Shown: one piece after another, positions 26,285 to 35,062 of the stretch
How the letters are laid out: each line of letters opens with the position of its first letter
Numbering within the stretch: position 1 is the first letter of the stretch
DNA from: an uncultured Aquimarina sp.
GTDB lineage: Bacteria > Bacteroidota > Bacteroidia > Flavobacteriales > Flavobacteriaceae
Assembly: GCF_947492965.1 (NCBI RefSeq)
Contig: NZ_CANLOZ010000002.1
Coordinates: 186,001-250,000, forward strand
Length of the DNA stretch: 64,000 bases
Direction: 5' to 3'
Notes under the pieces: generated by a model
The model's database searches: none
The model's input: the letters and a program-made list of their open reading frames with translations, nothing else
What the model was told of the DNA's origin: nothing
Program-made: the position numbers and the translations under genes

Positions 26285-28786
26285 TTATTTTCCTAAAGAT
26301 AACATATTTGCAAATAACCTGTATGCTCCTGATACTCCTGCTGGGAATTCTCTAAAAAAGCTTAAACCTGTATACACATAATACCCCTTCCCATATTTGG
26401 CTACTAATAAAGCTCCTTTTTTTGAAGATTCTCCTTTGTCGTTAGCGGCAATAATTGGAGTGTATTCTTTAGACCACTCATTTGGAAAATATAATCCTCT
26501 TTCTTGTACCCAACCTTCAAAATCTTTATTGGTAATCTTATTAGGTGTGTTAAGAACAGCATGATCTTCTGCTAATAATTTTATCGCTGCATTTTCGTCA
26601 GTAACTCTATCTCTGGATAATTTTAATGGATAAGGTCCCAGATTGTCCGTAACCTTTAACCTTCTATTTGTGTTATATTGTATAATTAGATTCCCTCCAT
26701 TTTTTACGTATTCTAATAAATACTTCTGTCCAAATTTAAGTTCTTCTACGGTGTTATACGCTCTTATTCCTATTACAATAGCATCAAAAGGAGCTAATGT
26801 TTTGGTAGAAATGGATTCAGGAGCTATCGTGGTTACATCATAGCCAATTTGTTGTAAACTTTCAGGAACTACATCTCCCGCACCTTCGATATATCCGATA
26901 TTCTGTCCTTTTTTCTTAATATCTAGTCTTACAACCTTGGTTTCTGAAGGTAGAATAACCGTCTGGAATGGGATATGATCATAATCTATAGTAATAACTT
27001 CATCCGTGTATACTTTCCCATTATTTAATTTTATTCTTGGAGTTATATACCCTTCGTTTTGGTTGGTTGGAGGGGTTAGTGTAAAGGTAACTTTTCTTTC
27101 TTCTCCTTTTTGCGTAAGTGTAAAATCAATACTTTCTGGGCTTACTTTCCATCCCTTAGGATGTTGTAAGGAAATAGTTCCAGTAAGATTATGTTCTCCA
27201 GCTTTAATTGTTACCGGTACTTCTTTTGCAATATCATTAGCATAAATCATAACCTTGTTAGCTATAGTTGCTGAAATGGCAGGTATGATTTCAAAAGGTT
27301 TATATACTTCTCCTTTTACCGGATCATTGGTTTTATATACTACGTCTTTTGAATATGAAATTATTGTTCCATCTATATTAAGTTTAAAGACAGCTTTTAT
27401 TTGACGGTTTGTTTCAGGATTTCCTATAAGCTCCTGCTTATCCACCTTGTACATGCCTAATGTACCTTTGGAAGTGAGCCAATATGGACTTGTATTGTTA
27501 GCTCCTGAACTGATTTTACCTTTTAATTCTAAGTTAATTCTGTTATTAGTATCTAAAGAAGTGTTTGAATTTTCTGAAGCGCCTATGGCACTGATATCAA
27601 CTGATTGTAATTTCATAGGAATAGTACTTCTGTTGATTGCTTCAATTTTTACGGTAACTTCACTATTCTCTGTGGTATATGCATCTGTAGCAGTTGCTTC
27701 AATATACAAACCTGCAGACGCAGCGATGATTTCCTTAATTTCTTTGGATTTAATAGCTTTCCAATGTTGGTTTTCTAATTGCTGAATTAGTTGATATGCC
27801 TTTACCAATTGATTAATAGATGCAGAAGGGTTTTGGAAATCAAAGTTTTTTTCTACATCATATAATATGTCACCAATTGCTTTCCCTCCTTTAACACGAT
27901 TCCAAGAAGTGTCAATGCCATCAAAAATATTAGTCTTATCTTTTGGCAAATCTCCTTTTATTAATTCAACATATTCAGTTTGCTTTCCTCGGGTTCCCGT
28001 ACTTCCAAATCCTTGAGATTTATGCTGACTTCTACTTAGAGAAGCTATTTCTGTATTAGAAAGTCCTAATTTTTGATAATATACTCCTGTATCAAACTCT
28101 AGAAATTTAGATTTATCTGCTTTTTCAAAGTTTTTTCTACTTCCATAAAACCACCAAGACGTATTAAAGAATAATCTTTTTGGTTGCCATGGTTGTACAT
28201 ATGCTAATTGTTCTGGATATATTTTAGGATCCGCAACTAAATCAAATGCTTCGACGCTTAACATAGCGGAAGTAGTATGGTGGCCATGAGTAGTTCCAGG
28301 TGTTCTATGATTGAATCTATTGATTATTACATCAGGTTGAAATTTTCGAATAGCCCAAACAACATCATCTAATACTTCTTTTTTATCCCAAATGGCTAAT
28401 GTTTCATCTGGATGTTTCGAAAAACCGAAATCATTAGCGCGTGTAAAGATCTGTTCTCCACCATCAGTATTCCTTGCAGCTAAAAGTTCTTGTGTTCGTA
28501 TGACACCTAATAATTCTCGAATTTCAGGACCAATTAGATTTTGACCACCATCACCTCGTGTTAAAGATAAATAGGCCGTTCTTGCCTTAACTTCATTAGC
28601 CATGTAAGAAATTAATCTTGTATTTTCATCATCGGGATGTGCAGCGACATATAAAACAGATCCTAAAAAGTTTAACTTTTTAATAGCTTCATGAATTTCT
28701 ACAGAATTTGGTTTTTGGGGTTGTTGTGCTTCAGCAATATGAATAAAAATAACACTGAATGCTATTACAAAAAGTAAATTTCGCAT
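26285..28786 (-). CDS. Secreted PIG-L/LmbE-family deacetylase with C-terminal glutamine-amidotransferase-like domain
   Basis: 833 residues. Signal peptide about 1-20 (FVIAFSVIFIHIAEA), then the PIG-L domain with AHPDDE (H49/50-E54 region), TRGDGGQN and the distal zinc motif THGHHTTSAM. The middle part (about 350-640) is beta-rich, Ig-like (VTVKIEAINRSTIPMKLQ). The last 190 residues (FDAIVIGIRAYNTVEELKFG, YVKNGGNLIIQYNT) resemble a ThuA/class-I-amidotransferase-like flavodoxin fold. PIG-L enzymes deacetylate GlcNAc conjugates. A periplasmic, multi-domain form placed between two symporters suggests breakdown of an N-acetylated glycan or glycoconjugate; the substrate is unknown. Confidence 0.88.
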   Translation of the reverse strand: MRNLLFVIAFSVIFIHIAEAQQPQKPNSVEIHEAIKKLNFLGSVLYVAAHPDDENTRLISYMANEVKARTAYLSLTRGDGGQNLIGPEIRELLGVIRTQELLAARNTDGGEQIFTRANDFGFSKHPDETLAIWDKKEVLDDVVWAIRKFQPDVIINRFNHRTPGTTHGHHTTSAMLSVEAFDLVADPKIYPEQLAYVQPWQPKRLFFNTSWWFYGSRKNFEKADKSKFLEFDTGVYYQKLGLSNTEIASLSRSQHKSQGFGSTGTRGKQTEYVELIKGDLPKDKTNIFDGIDTSWNRVKGGKAIGDILYDVEKNFDFQNPSASINQLVKAYQLIQQLENQHWKAIKSKEIKEIIAASAGLYIEATATDAYTTENSEVTVKIEAINRSTIPMKLQSVDISAIGASENSNTSLDTNNRINLELKGKISSGANNTSPYWLTSKGTLGMYKVDKQELIGNPETNRQIKAVFKLNIDGTIISYSKDVVYKTNDPVKGEVYKPFEIIPAISATIANKVMIYANDIAKEVPVTIKAGEHNLTGTISLQHPKGWKVSPESIDFTLTQKGEERKVTFTLTPPTNQNEGYITPRIKLNNGKVYTDEVITIDYDHIPFQTVILPSETKVVRLDIKKKGQNIGYIEGAGDVVPESLQQIGYDVTTIAPESISTKTLAPFDAIVIGIRAYNTVEELKFGQKYLLEYVKNGGNLIIQYNTNRRLKVTDNLGPYPLKLSRDRVTDENAAIKLLAEDHAVLNTPNKITNKDFEGWVQERGLYFPNEWSKEYTPIIAANDKGESSKKGALLVAKYGKGYYVYTGLSFFREFPAGVSGAYRLFANMLSLGK

Positions 28787-28876
28787 AATAATTGAATTGA
28801 TACTTATTTTGAGTATTTCGTCAAATATATAAAGATAAAATTCTCAGTTTTTAGGTTTAAGGATACTTTAACAGCA

Positions 28877-30178
28877 CTATTTAGATCTGTAAATTAGTCC
28901 TAATAAGGATCCTAAAAGCACAGTGATAGCGATTGTTGGTTTGGGACCAAAAGCAATTAAGCCAATAAGTAAACCTACAACTCCACCAATAGCACTGGCA
29001 ATAAAACGTCCGCTATTTTTCTTACTTCTGATTACATATATCATAGCTATAGAAAGTGTCATTCTAAGGGCTGCACCAACAATTGTAATATCTACAATGC
29101 TTTTCCAGAAATGGGCAGAAATGAAAGCTGCAATTACGGTAATTATAGTAGCATAACGGATTGATTTTACTTTTTCCTTTTCCGAAGATGTAGGAATAAG
29201 ATGCGATGAGACCGCAAAAACAGAAGTATCCGCCGTACTCATTAAACCAGCAAAAAACAAAACAACTAATAGAGGTATCCATGTAGAAGTAACTAAGTTT
29301 TGCATGGCAAAAATGAAAACTGTATCTGGATCCAAACCACTATTTTGTTGGTATACATAAAGTCCTACTATTAATAAAAGAAATGCAACTAATAAAACAG
29401 GTATGATAGCTAAACTAAGCCCCTTTTTTAGAGATCGTATATCTTTTGCAGCGTAACATAACTGATATCTGTCCGCTAATCCAAATACTGATAATCCACC
29501 ATATAAAACAAGACCAATGATGCTTCCTAACTCTACATTTTCATTTGTTTTAGTTGTTAGAACTGTTTGAAGTTCTTTTAATTCCAGCATGTTGAAAATT
29601 AATAGGCCTAAAAAACAAATAATGATAAGAGCCTGAATAATATCCGTAATCATTACCGCTTTAAAACCTGAAAACATTACATAAATTAATACTACTGTAG
29701 CTGTAATAATAAGAGAGGTATCGTAAGAGAAAAGCCCAAAAAATTCAATGACTTTTGCTCCACCAGCTAGTGATAATAGAATCCAGAAGAACTGTACAAT
29801 TACTGTAATTATATTGGTAACTAAAGAAGTATGTTTGTTACCGGTTACAAAGGCAGGAAGATCACCTTGTGTGTAAAATGTACCTTGTATAGATAGATTT
29901 TTGATTTTAGGAGCAGCCCAAAATGCAAAAAGTAAATAACCAATCACGGAACCAATGGACATAGCAAAAAGTCCCCAGCCAAATTTATACGCATATCCAG
30001 TGTAGGTTATTAATGTGCTTACACCAATGGCTCCGGCAAATTTTGAGAATAATATAGTCCAACCACTTCTATTTCTTCCCCCAATTAGGAAATCTTCTGC
30101 TGTAGAAGATTTAGCTAAATAGATGGATATCCCAATAATTAATAAAACGTAAGAAGCGAGGTAAAGATAAATTTGCAT
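28877..30178 (-). CDS. Sodium:solute symporter (SSS family), short form
   Basis: About 433 residues from ATG 30178 (a start 24 bases earlier would add a second, less natural N-terminus). Around 12-13 hydrophobic helices, with the SSS signature DFLIGGRNRSGWTILFSKFAGAIG near the start and FAGLMSTADTSVFAVSSHLIP near the end. It lacks the long insert seen in the paralogue at 24015, so the two probably differ in substrate or coupling. First gene of a leftward operon (symporter, PIG-L, VOC, 35-residue protein, symporter). Substrate not predictable. Confidence 0.88.
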   Translation of the reverse strand: MQIYLYLASYVLLIIGISIYLAKSSTAEDFLIGGRNRSGWTILFSKFAGAIGVSTLITYTGYAYKFGWGLFAMSIGSVIGYLLFAFWAAPKIKNLSIQGTFYTQGDLPAFVTGNKHTSLVTNIITVIVQFFWILLSLAGGAKVIEFFGLFSYDTSLIITATVVLIYVMFSGFKAVMITDIIQALIIICFLGLLIFNMLELKELQTVLTTKTNENVELGSIIGLVLYGGLSVFGLADRYQLCYAAKDIRSLKKGLSLAIIPVLLVAFLLLIVGLYVYQQNSGLDPDTVFIFAMQNLVTSTWIPLLVVLFFAGLMSTADTSVFAVSSHLIPTSSEKEKVKSIRYATIITVIAAFISAHFWKSIVDITIVGAALRMTLSIAMIYVIRSKKNSGRFIASAIGGVVGLLIGLIAFGPKPTIAITVLLGSLLGLIYRSK

Positions 30179-30283
30179 GAATACCAGATTGATGAAATTC
30201 AAAAATAACCAAATGCAATTGTTTTGAAAGTATTTATAACATTATTCTAAGTCAGGAATTTTTTTGACTTTAGATACCTTGGA

Positions 30284-30493
30284 TTATTTTTTCTTATAAT
30301 CTATGATATCAATAATATCTACACCCATATAATCTGCAATCTTTTTTAATCGCACGTAATCTTTAGCCAGGTTTTTTTTCTTCACAATATAGTCTCCTGC
30401 CTGTGGACTAATACCCAATACTTTGGAAATTCCATATACAGTTTTATTGCCCTTGCTTTTTTTTAAAAGCTTTTTCAAATTCTTGTTAACCAT
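30284..30493 (-). CDS. Small XRE-type helix-turn-helix DNA-binding protein
   Basis: 69 residues, almost only an HTH: NKTVYGISKVLGISPQAGDYIVKKKN forms helices 2-3, followed by KKIADYMGVDIIDIID. No partner domain, so it is a simple DNA-binding protein, like a Cro/CI-type or antitoxin-type regulator. It is divergent from a small secreted protein gene, and the 113-base gap holds four copies of a TTGTATnTT-type half-site, the probable binding sites. Basic ends (MVNKNLKKLLKKSKG and YKKK) fit DNA binding. Confidence 0.75.
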   Translation of the reverse strand: MVNKNLKKLLKKSKGNKTVYGISKVLGISPQAGDYIVKKKNLAKDYVRLKKIADYMGVDIIDIIDYKKK

Positions 30494-30516
30494 TATAAAT
30501 ACAATTCTATCAAATA

Positions 30517-30557
30517 AATATACAAATAAATTTTTATTAAAAAAATATTTGTATATT
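30517..30557. repeat. Perfect 12-bp inverted repeat in the XRE / secreted-protein promoter region
   Basis: AATATACAAATA at 30517-30528 is the exact reverse complement of TATTTGTATATT at 30546-30557, with 17 bases between. The right arm includes TTGTATATT, which recurs at 30568. Candidate operator half-sites for the divergent XRE protein. Confidence 0.6.
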
Positions 30558-30578
30558 CAAATAATAATTGTATATTCG
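30548..30578 (+). promoter_or_regulatory. Bacteroidota-type promoter (TTTG, 19 bases, TATATTCG)
   Basis: A -33 TTTG (30548-30551) is followed after exactly 19 bases by TATATTCG (30571-30578), one mismatch from TAnnTTTG. Predicted start of transcription near 30585, ahead of ATG 30607. This is the clearest promoter in the window. Confidence 0.65.
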
Positions 30579-30588
30579 GAACATACAA
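30568..30588. promoter_or_regulatory. Palindromic operator over the -7 box and transcription start
   Basis: TTGTATATTC (30568-30577), a central G, and GAACATACAA (30579-30588): nine of ten pairs match. It covers the -7 element and predicted start, where a bound repressor would block RNA polymerase. Shares its half-site with the inverted repeat just upstream. Confidence 0.55.
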
Positions 30589-30606
30589 ATCAAAACCGCT
30601 TTAAAA

Positions 30607-30960
30607 ATGAAACTCATACTTATAATTGCTGTTTTTTGCGTCTCTTTTGTGAATGCAGCCAGTGTACATTCAGATTTAATAAATGAGAAGGATAAAAAAG
30701 AAAAGAGGGTAGAGAAGGACGAAAGTGCTTTAGCATCCAGAAACTTTCATTCTATTAAGAAGTGGAAGATGACTATAGAATATTTAAATGGAGATACTAT
30801 TTCTAAAACAATAGAGGTAGATAAGAATGCTTCTGTTAGTGCAATGGAATTTGCATTCATAGAAGCTGAAAAGTATATAAAGACTTTAAAAAAAGTAAAA
30901 AGTTATAATGTTTCCCCTGTTTCTAGAAATTCATTTGTTCTTTTAGCAGGAGGGAAGTAA
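30607..30960 (+). CDS. Small secreted protein of unknown function
   Basis: 117 residues from ATG 30607, chosen because a clean signal peptide begins there (MKLILIIAVFCVSFVNA, cut after NAA). The in-frame ATG at 30568 lies in the operator and would add a polar prefix. The mature part is strongly charged (EKDKKEKRVEKDESA) followed by KWKMTIEYLNGDTISKTIEVDKNA, a short beta-rich domain. No family recognised. It is divergent from the XRE regulator and ends before a strong bidirectional terminator. Probably periplasmic or secreted. Confidence 0.65.
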   Translation: MKLILIIAVFCVSFVNAASVHSDLINEKDKKEKRVEKDESALASRNFHSIKKWKMTIEYLNGDTISKTIEVDKNASVSAMEFAFIEAEKYIKTLKKVKSYNVSPVSRNSFVLLAGGK

Positions 30961-30985
30961 TTATCTGCAGATCTTAACCTACGCA

Positions 30986-31019
30986 AAAGGCCATTAGTTA
31001 TAATATACTAATGGCCTTT
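30986..31019. terminator. Bidirectional terminator between the secreted protein and mutS2
   Basis: Perfect 13-bp stem AAAGGCCATTAGT (30986-30998) / ACTAATGGCCTTT (31007-31019) around an eight-base AT loop. The stem is GC-richer than its surroundings and sits between convergent genes. Confidence 0.85.
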
Positions 31020-31043
31020 GCTTATGAATGAAGATTAAAATTA

Positions 31044-33215
31044 TTATTTTTTTCTTTCTACAAATTCAAGTTGATCGATGGCTACATTTGTTGTGAAAAT
31101 GCCATAATTTACTACAGCTTTCCCTTTCTCTAAAGTATCAATGGTTCCTATTGATTTACCATCTATCATACGAACTCTATCTCCGATTTTAAGAATCACT
31201 TTGGGTTTTTCTTTTTCTAATTTTTCTTCTATCTTTTTTTGTTCTTTTTTCTTTTCTCTAATTACTTCAACTTTCTTTTCCACCTCTTTGACTACCTTTT
31301 GTTGTCTTGCTTTCTTGGCTTTTCTTTGTTTGGTAGTTTGTTTTGTTCTTTTAGAGTTCTCAACCTGCACAATTTTCATAAACTCGTCGATAAGTTCTCT
31401 CTTCTTTTTATTATGGAAATATTTTTCACTTATTTCATTTAGTTTTTGCCCGAGATATATCATTCGCTGATTACTATCATAAAGTTCTTGATAGCTCTCC
31501 AGCTTATGTTGTAGTCTTTTATTGATTTTGTCTAAACGTTCTTTTTCTTCTTCTGTTTTCTGCTCTTTTGTTTTTAGAGAAGACGTAGTTTTTTGTAGTT
31601 TAGAACGTTCGCGTTGTAGATTCGCAATACTTTTATCAAATCTAATTTTACCTCGTTCTACTTTCTTTTTAGCTTTATTTATTAAGCTATAGGGAATTCC
31701 ATTTTTTTGAGCAACCTCAAAAGTAAATGAACTACCTGCTTCACCAAGATAAAGTTTAAAAAGTGGTTCTAAAGTGCGTGAATCAAAAAGCATATTCGCA
31801 TTGGTCATATTTGGTAATTCGTTAGCCAACATTTTTAAATTAGCATAATGCGTAGTTATGATACCAAACGATTCACGTTCGTAAAAAACTTCTAAAAAGG
31901 CTTCTGCTAATGCTCCTCCCAATTCTGGATCACTTCCTGTTCCGAATTCATCAATAAGGAATAAGGTTTTATCATTGCATTTTTTTAGAAAGTAATTCAT
32001 ATTCTTCAATCGATAACTATACGTACTTAAATGGTTTTCTATCGATTGATTATCTCCAATATCAGTAAGAACGGTATTAAACAAACACATTCTGCTATAT
32101 TCATGTACAGGAATTAGCATACCGCTCTGAAGCATGATTTGTAATAAACCTATCGTTTTTAGAGTGATACTCTTTCCTCCCGCATTAGGGCCAGAAATAA
32201 CAATGATACGATTATCCTTATCTAATGAAATGGTTTGCGGATACGTCTTTTCTCCTTTTTCTTGATTATTTAGATACAGCAAAGGATGATACGCATCCTT
32301 TACGGTTAATTCTCGATCTTCTGTTATTTTTGGTAGTACTCCATTAAACTTTTGAGCGTATTTTGTTTTTGCAGCGATGATGTCTACATCGCTTAGGTAT
32401 TCCTGATATTCACCTAAAAGTTCGGAAAAAGGTCTAATTTTATTAGTTAATTCTTTGAGTATTTTTACAATTTCTTCTCTTTCTTCATATTGAAGATTAT
32501 TTAAAGCACGACTAAATTGAATTGTTGCTTCGGGCTCTATATATACAATACTTCCAGTTTTAGAATTACCAAGAATAGAACCTTTTACCTTTCTTCGGTA
32601 CATTGCTTTTACGGCTAGTACTCTTCGATTATCAACAATACTCTCCTTAATATCATCCAAATATCCTAAACTATTGTATCTGCTCAAATCCCTTCCGAAA
32701 CTTCCATTCAATTTACCTTGAACTTCGTGTATATTTTTTCTTAACACATTTAGAGTAGGAGAGGCGTTATCTTTTACTTCACCAAATTTGTCAATTACTG
32801 TATCAATGAGATTTATAATTTCTTTGGTAAAGGTAATGGTGTTTGAAGTTTGATACAGTGTAGGGTAAAGTTCTTTATTTTTTCTAAAAAAACTAAGTAA
32901 CTCATTAACAGTTAGATTAATTGATATTATCTTCTTTAGATTAAAGCTTTCTAAGAACGTATTTTCAATTCCTAATAATTTTAACTCTGTATTGATACTA
33001 TCAAATCCGTGATTAGGTATTCTCGAATCGTTTAAATATGAAGATTTATATTCAAATACTTGTTGTAATGCTAAATGTAAATTCTCTTTTGTAGAAAAAG
33101 GAACAATTTGTACAGCTTTTGCTTTCCCGTGTTCTGTATTACATAGCTCTTCAATATGATTTAATACCGTATTGAATTCTAAATCTTTAAGTGTTTTGTC
33201 TGAAATTCTAATCAT
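31044..33215 (-). CDS. mutS2: MutS2-like ATPase, lacking a recognisable Smr domain
   Basis: 723 residues. Core and lever domains (about 1-320) lead to the ABC-type ATPase with Walker A GPNAGGKS (342-349), LLIPVHEYS and Walker B TLFLIDEFGTGSD. After a long coiled coil (about 520-600) and a Lys/Glu-rich stretch (about 630-685) the protein ends in a small KOW/SH3-like segment (IGDRVRMIDGKSIGTIDTLEKGKA). The C-terminal Smr nuclease seen in Bacillus and Thermus MutS2 is not visible. MutS2 acts on branched DNA or collided ribosomes depending on species; without Smr an RNA-cleavage role is doubtful. Confidence 0.9.
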   Translation of the reverse strand: MIRISDKTLKDLEFNTVLNHIEELCNTEHGKAKAVQIVPFSTKENLHLALQQVFEYKSSYLNDSRIPNHGFDSINTELKLLGIENTFLESFNLKKIISINLTVNELLSFFRKNKELYPTLYQTSNTITFTKEIINLIDTVIDKFGEVKDNASPTLNVLRKNIHEVQGKLNGSFGRDLSRYNSLGYLDDIKESIVDNRRVLAVKAMYRRKVKGSILGNSKTGSIVYIEPEATIQFSRALNNLQYEEREEIVKILKELTNKIRPFSELLGEYQEYLSDVDIIAAKTKYAQKFNGVLPKITEDRELTVKDAYHPLLYLNNQEKGEKTYPQTISLDKDNRIIVISGPNAGGKSITLKTIGLLQIMLQSGMLIPVHEYSRMCLFNTVLTDIGDNQSIENHLSTYSYRLKNMNYFLKKCNDKTLFLIDEFGTGSDPELGGALAEAFLEVFYERESFGIITTHYANLKMLANELPNMTNANMLFDSRTLEPLFKLYLGEAGSSFTFEVAQKNGIPYSLINKAKKKVERGKIRFDKSIANLQRERSKLQKTTSSLKTKEQKTEEEKERLDKINKRLQHKLESYQELYDSNQRMIYLGQKLNEISEKYFHNKKKRELIDEFMKIVQVENSKRTKQTTKQRKAKKARQQKVVKEVEKKVEVIREKKKEQKKIEEKLEKEKPKVILKIGDRVRMIDGKSIGTIDTLEKGKAVVNYGIFTTNVAIDQLEFVERKK

Positions 33216-33311
33216 TTTTTGGACCTAATTGATTTAGGAAATATTCTTTTTTTGTTAATTTCTTTGTTATAAAACTTGTGGTATCGCTCGATTTTTAAAA
33301 AGTATTTGTCA

Positions 33312-33319
33312 TAATTTTG
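33312..33319 (+). promoter_or_regulatory. Candidate -7 element (TAATTTTG) for ung
   Basis: Exact TAnnTTTG match 43 bases upstream of the ung ATG. It is followed by a small inverted repeat (TTTGCTT GA AGCAAA). No -33 partner at 19 bases. Confidence 0.35.
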
Positions 33320-33362
33320 CTTGAAGCAAATGTAAACAATTGCATATTTTTTTGATACTAAG

Positions 33363-34028
33363 ATGAACGTAAATATTGATCCCAGTTGGAAAGAACAACT
33401 TAAAAGTGAGTTCGAAAAACCGTATTTTAAGACTCTTACTGATTTTGTAAAAGCTGAATATAAAGATCACACTTGTTATCCAAAGGGTTCTGAGATTTTT
33501 GCTGCATTCGATCATTGCAGTTTTGACAATGTTAAAGTTGTTATTATTGGCCAAGATCCTTATCATGGTATTGGACAAGCTCATGGATTATGCTTTTCTG
33601 TAAATGAAGGCGTAGCAATACCTCCATCTCTAATTAATATTTTTAAAGAATTAGAAACTGATTTAAATGTATCATTCCCGTCGAATGGTAATTTAGAACG
33701 TTGGGCTAAACAAGGTGTACTATTACTAAACGCAACATTAACGGTTCGTGCTCATCAAGCAGGATCACATCAGGGTAAAGGTTGGGAAAAATTTACTGAT
33801 ACTGTAATCAACGCTATATCAGAAAACAAAAAAGACGTAGTTTTTATGTTATGGGGTGGTTACGCAAAGAAAAAGGGAGCTAAAATAAATACTGCAGAAC
33901 ATTTGGTGCTGAACAGTGGACATCCATCTCCGCTAAGCGCGAATAGAGGATATTGGTTCGGAAATAAACATTTTAGTAAAACAAATGATTACCTAAAAAA
34001 AGTAAATCAATCACCAATAATTTGGTAA
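33363..34028 (+). CDS. ung: Uracil-DNA glycosylase
   Basis: 221 residues, family-1 UDG. Catalytic GQDPYHG (63-69, Asp65), AHGLCFSV, LLNATLTVRA and the leucine-loop motif HPSPLSANRG with His187 are all present. It cuts uracil from DNA to start base excision repair. Divergent from mutS2, so two DNA-maintenance genes share the 147-base gap. Complete and normal in length. Confidence 0.96.
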   Translation: MNVNIDPSWKEQLKSEFEKPYFKTLTDFVKAEYKDHTCYPKGSEIFAAFDHCSFDNVKVVIIGQDPYHGIGQAHGLCFSVNEGVAIPPSLINIFKELETDLNVSFPSNGNLERWAKQGVLLLNATLTVRAHQAGSHQGKGWEKFTDTVINAISENKKDVVFMLWGGYAKKKGAKINTAEHLVLNSGHPSPLSANRGYWFGNKHFSKTNDYLKKVNQSPIIW

Positions 34029-34036
34029 AATACTTT

Positions 34037-34207
34037 TTAAGCAGCTTTTGCTATGCTAGCAGTTTTCGCTTTACCAATGTTAGCGTCTGTAGTTGATTTT
34101 AAGTTTTTAGACTTTTTTCTATTTGTATCAACCGATTGAACACTGAATTTTAGAAGAATAAAATTAAATGCTATAAGCCCTCCAAGAATTAGTAAAAATG
34201 TCACCAT
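34037..34207 (-). CDS. Small single-helix membrane protein, 56 residues
   Basis: ATG 34207 to TAA 34037 encodes MVTFLLILGGLIAFNFILLKFS (one N-terminal hydrophobic helix) and a Lys/Ser/Thr/Ala-rich tail ending SIAKAA. The tail looks cytosolic-like or periplasmic-disordered. It is convergent with ung (8 bases apart) and has a minus-strand TACATTTG -7-like element at 34293-34300, 86 bases upstream. I recall similar short ORFs beside ung in flavobacteria, not verified. No function known. Confidence 0.55.
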   Translation of the reverse strand: MVTFLLILGGLIAFNFILLKFSVQSVDTNRKKSKNLKSTTDANIGKAKTASIAKAA

Positions 34208-34292
34208 AATTGATTTGTTAGTTAATTATTAGATGCAAGAACTATATAATGGTTGCGTGCATACTGATAATTGGTTTTCGGGGTAGGCATGG

Positions 34293-34300
34293 CAAATGTA
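34293..34300 (-). promoter_or_regulatory. Candidate -7 element (TACATTTG) for the 56-residue protein
   Basis: Minus-strand exact TAnnTTTG match, 86 bases upstream of ATG 34207. The rest of the 34208-34471 gap shows nothing else recognisable. Confidence 0.3.
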
Positions 34301-34471
34301 CAAAAATATTTAAATCTTTAGCTGCGGAAAGCCCGTAATCTCTAAGAATTAAAAATATGTTAAAGATGTATAGGGTAAAATTTATGATCTAATAAAAATT
34401 TATTAAATATTTGAACATATGCCATCTTTACCTTTATATATATAACGTTTATATAATGGATATCCCTACCT

Positions 34472-35062
34472 CTAAAATCGATATCCTATATATAAATCCG
34501 GTCTAACTATAATTTCAGGGCTTTTATTGTTAAATAAATTTCTTCCTATTCCAAAACCAATATCTATAAAAAAGCCGTTTCTGGTTACGAATTTTCCTCC
34601 AACTCCAAATCCAAGAGCAAAGTCAGTATAATTTTCTGGAACATCTCTAAAACCAATTAAGTCTCCTTGATCATTTACTACTCTTACCGTATTATCATGA
34701 TCACCAGTTGATAACATACCAAAACCTTCTACATAAAATCCTCTTGCTACTCTACGACCAAAGAAGTATTTATAATGTCCTGTTAACGCTAATTTTTTAT
34801 CGAAAATACCATCTCTATCTACGATATCATTATCGTTATCAATATCATCACTGAACCTATAGAATACATCTACACCTACACTATGATCGCTGCTTAAAAT
34901 TCTTTCATAAGAAACATCTAACGCTCCGAATGCAATTATGTTTAGAGGATTTAGGCCAATCTCGTTCTTATTAACATCTCTTGGTATAATGTCAGATGAA
35001 TCCTGACTATATGATATAAATGAAGTAAAGAAGGTAATAATTGTAATTAATAAAAGTCTCAT
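34472..35062 (-). CDS. Outer-membrane beta-barrel-type protein, tandem copy 1
   Basis: About 196 residues from ATG 35062, where a signal peptide begins (MRLLLITIITFFTSFISYSQ). The mature part has LNPLNIIAFGALDVSYERIL, FGRRVARGFYVEGFGMLS and ALGFGVGGKFVTRNGFFIDIGFGIGRN, alternating strands, and ends ...GYRF with a terminal Phe typical of BAM substrates. It resembles DUF3575-like small barrels. A second copy at 35198 is clearly paralogous. Role unknown; probably an 8-strand outer-membrane protein. Confidence 0.75.
   Translation of the reverse strand: MRLLLITIITFFTSFISYSQDSSDIIPRDVNKNEIGLNPLNIIAFGALDVSYERILSSDHSVGVDVFYRFSDDIDNDNDIVDRDGIFDKKLALTGHYKYFFGRRVARGFYVEGFGMLSTGDHDNTVRVVNDQGDLIGFRDVPENYTDFALGFGVGGKFVTRNGFFIDIGFGIGRNLFNNKSPEIIVRPDLYIGYRF

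Noticed and set aside
26643..27785. Three open frames opposite the PIG-L gene
   Set aside because: Antisense shadows of the long deacetylase gene; hydrophobic composition follows from the reverse strand of beta-rich coding sequence.
30568..30606. Upstream ATG for the small secreted protein
   Set aside because: It lies in the operator and adds a polar prefix before the signal peptide; transcription is predicted to start after it.
31141..31470. Phe/Ser-rich frame opposite the end of mutS2
   Set aside because: Its composition is the complement of the Lys/Glu-rich coil of MutS2. Not a gene.
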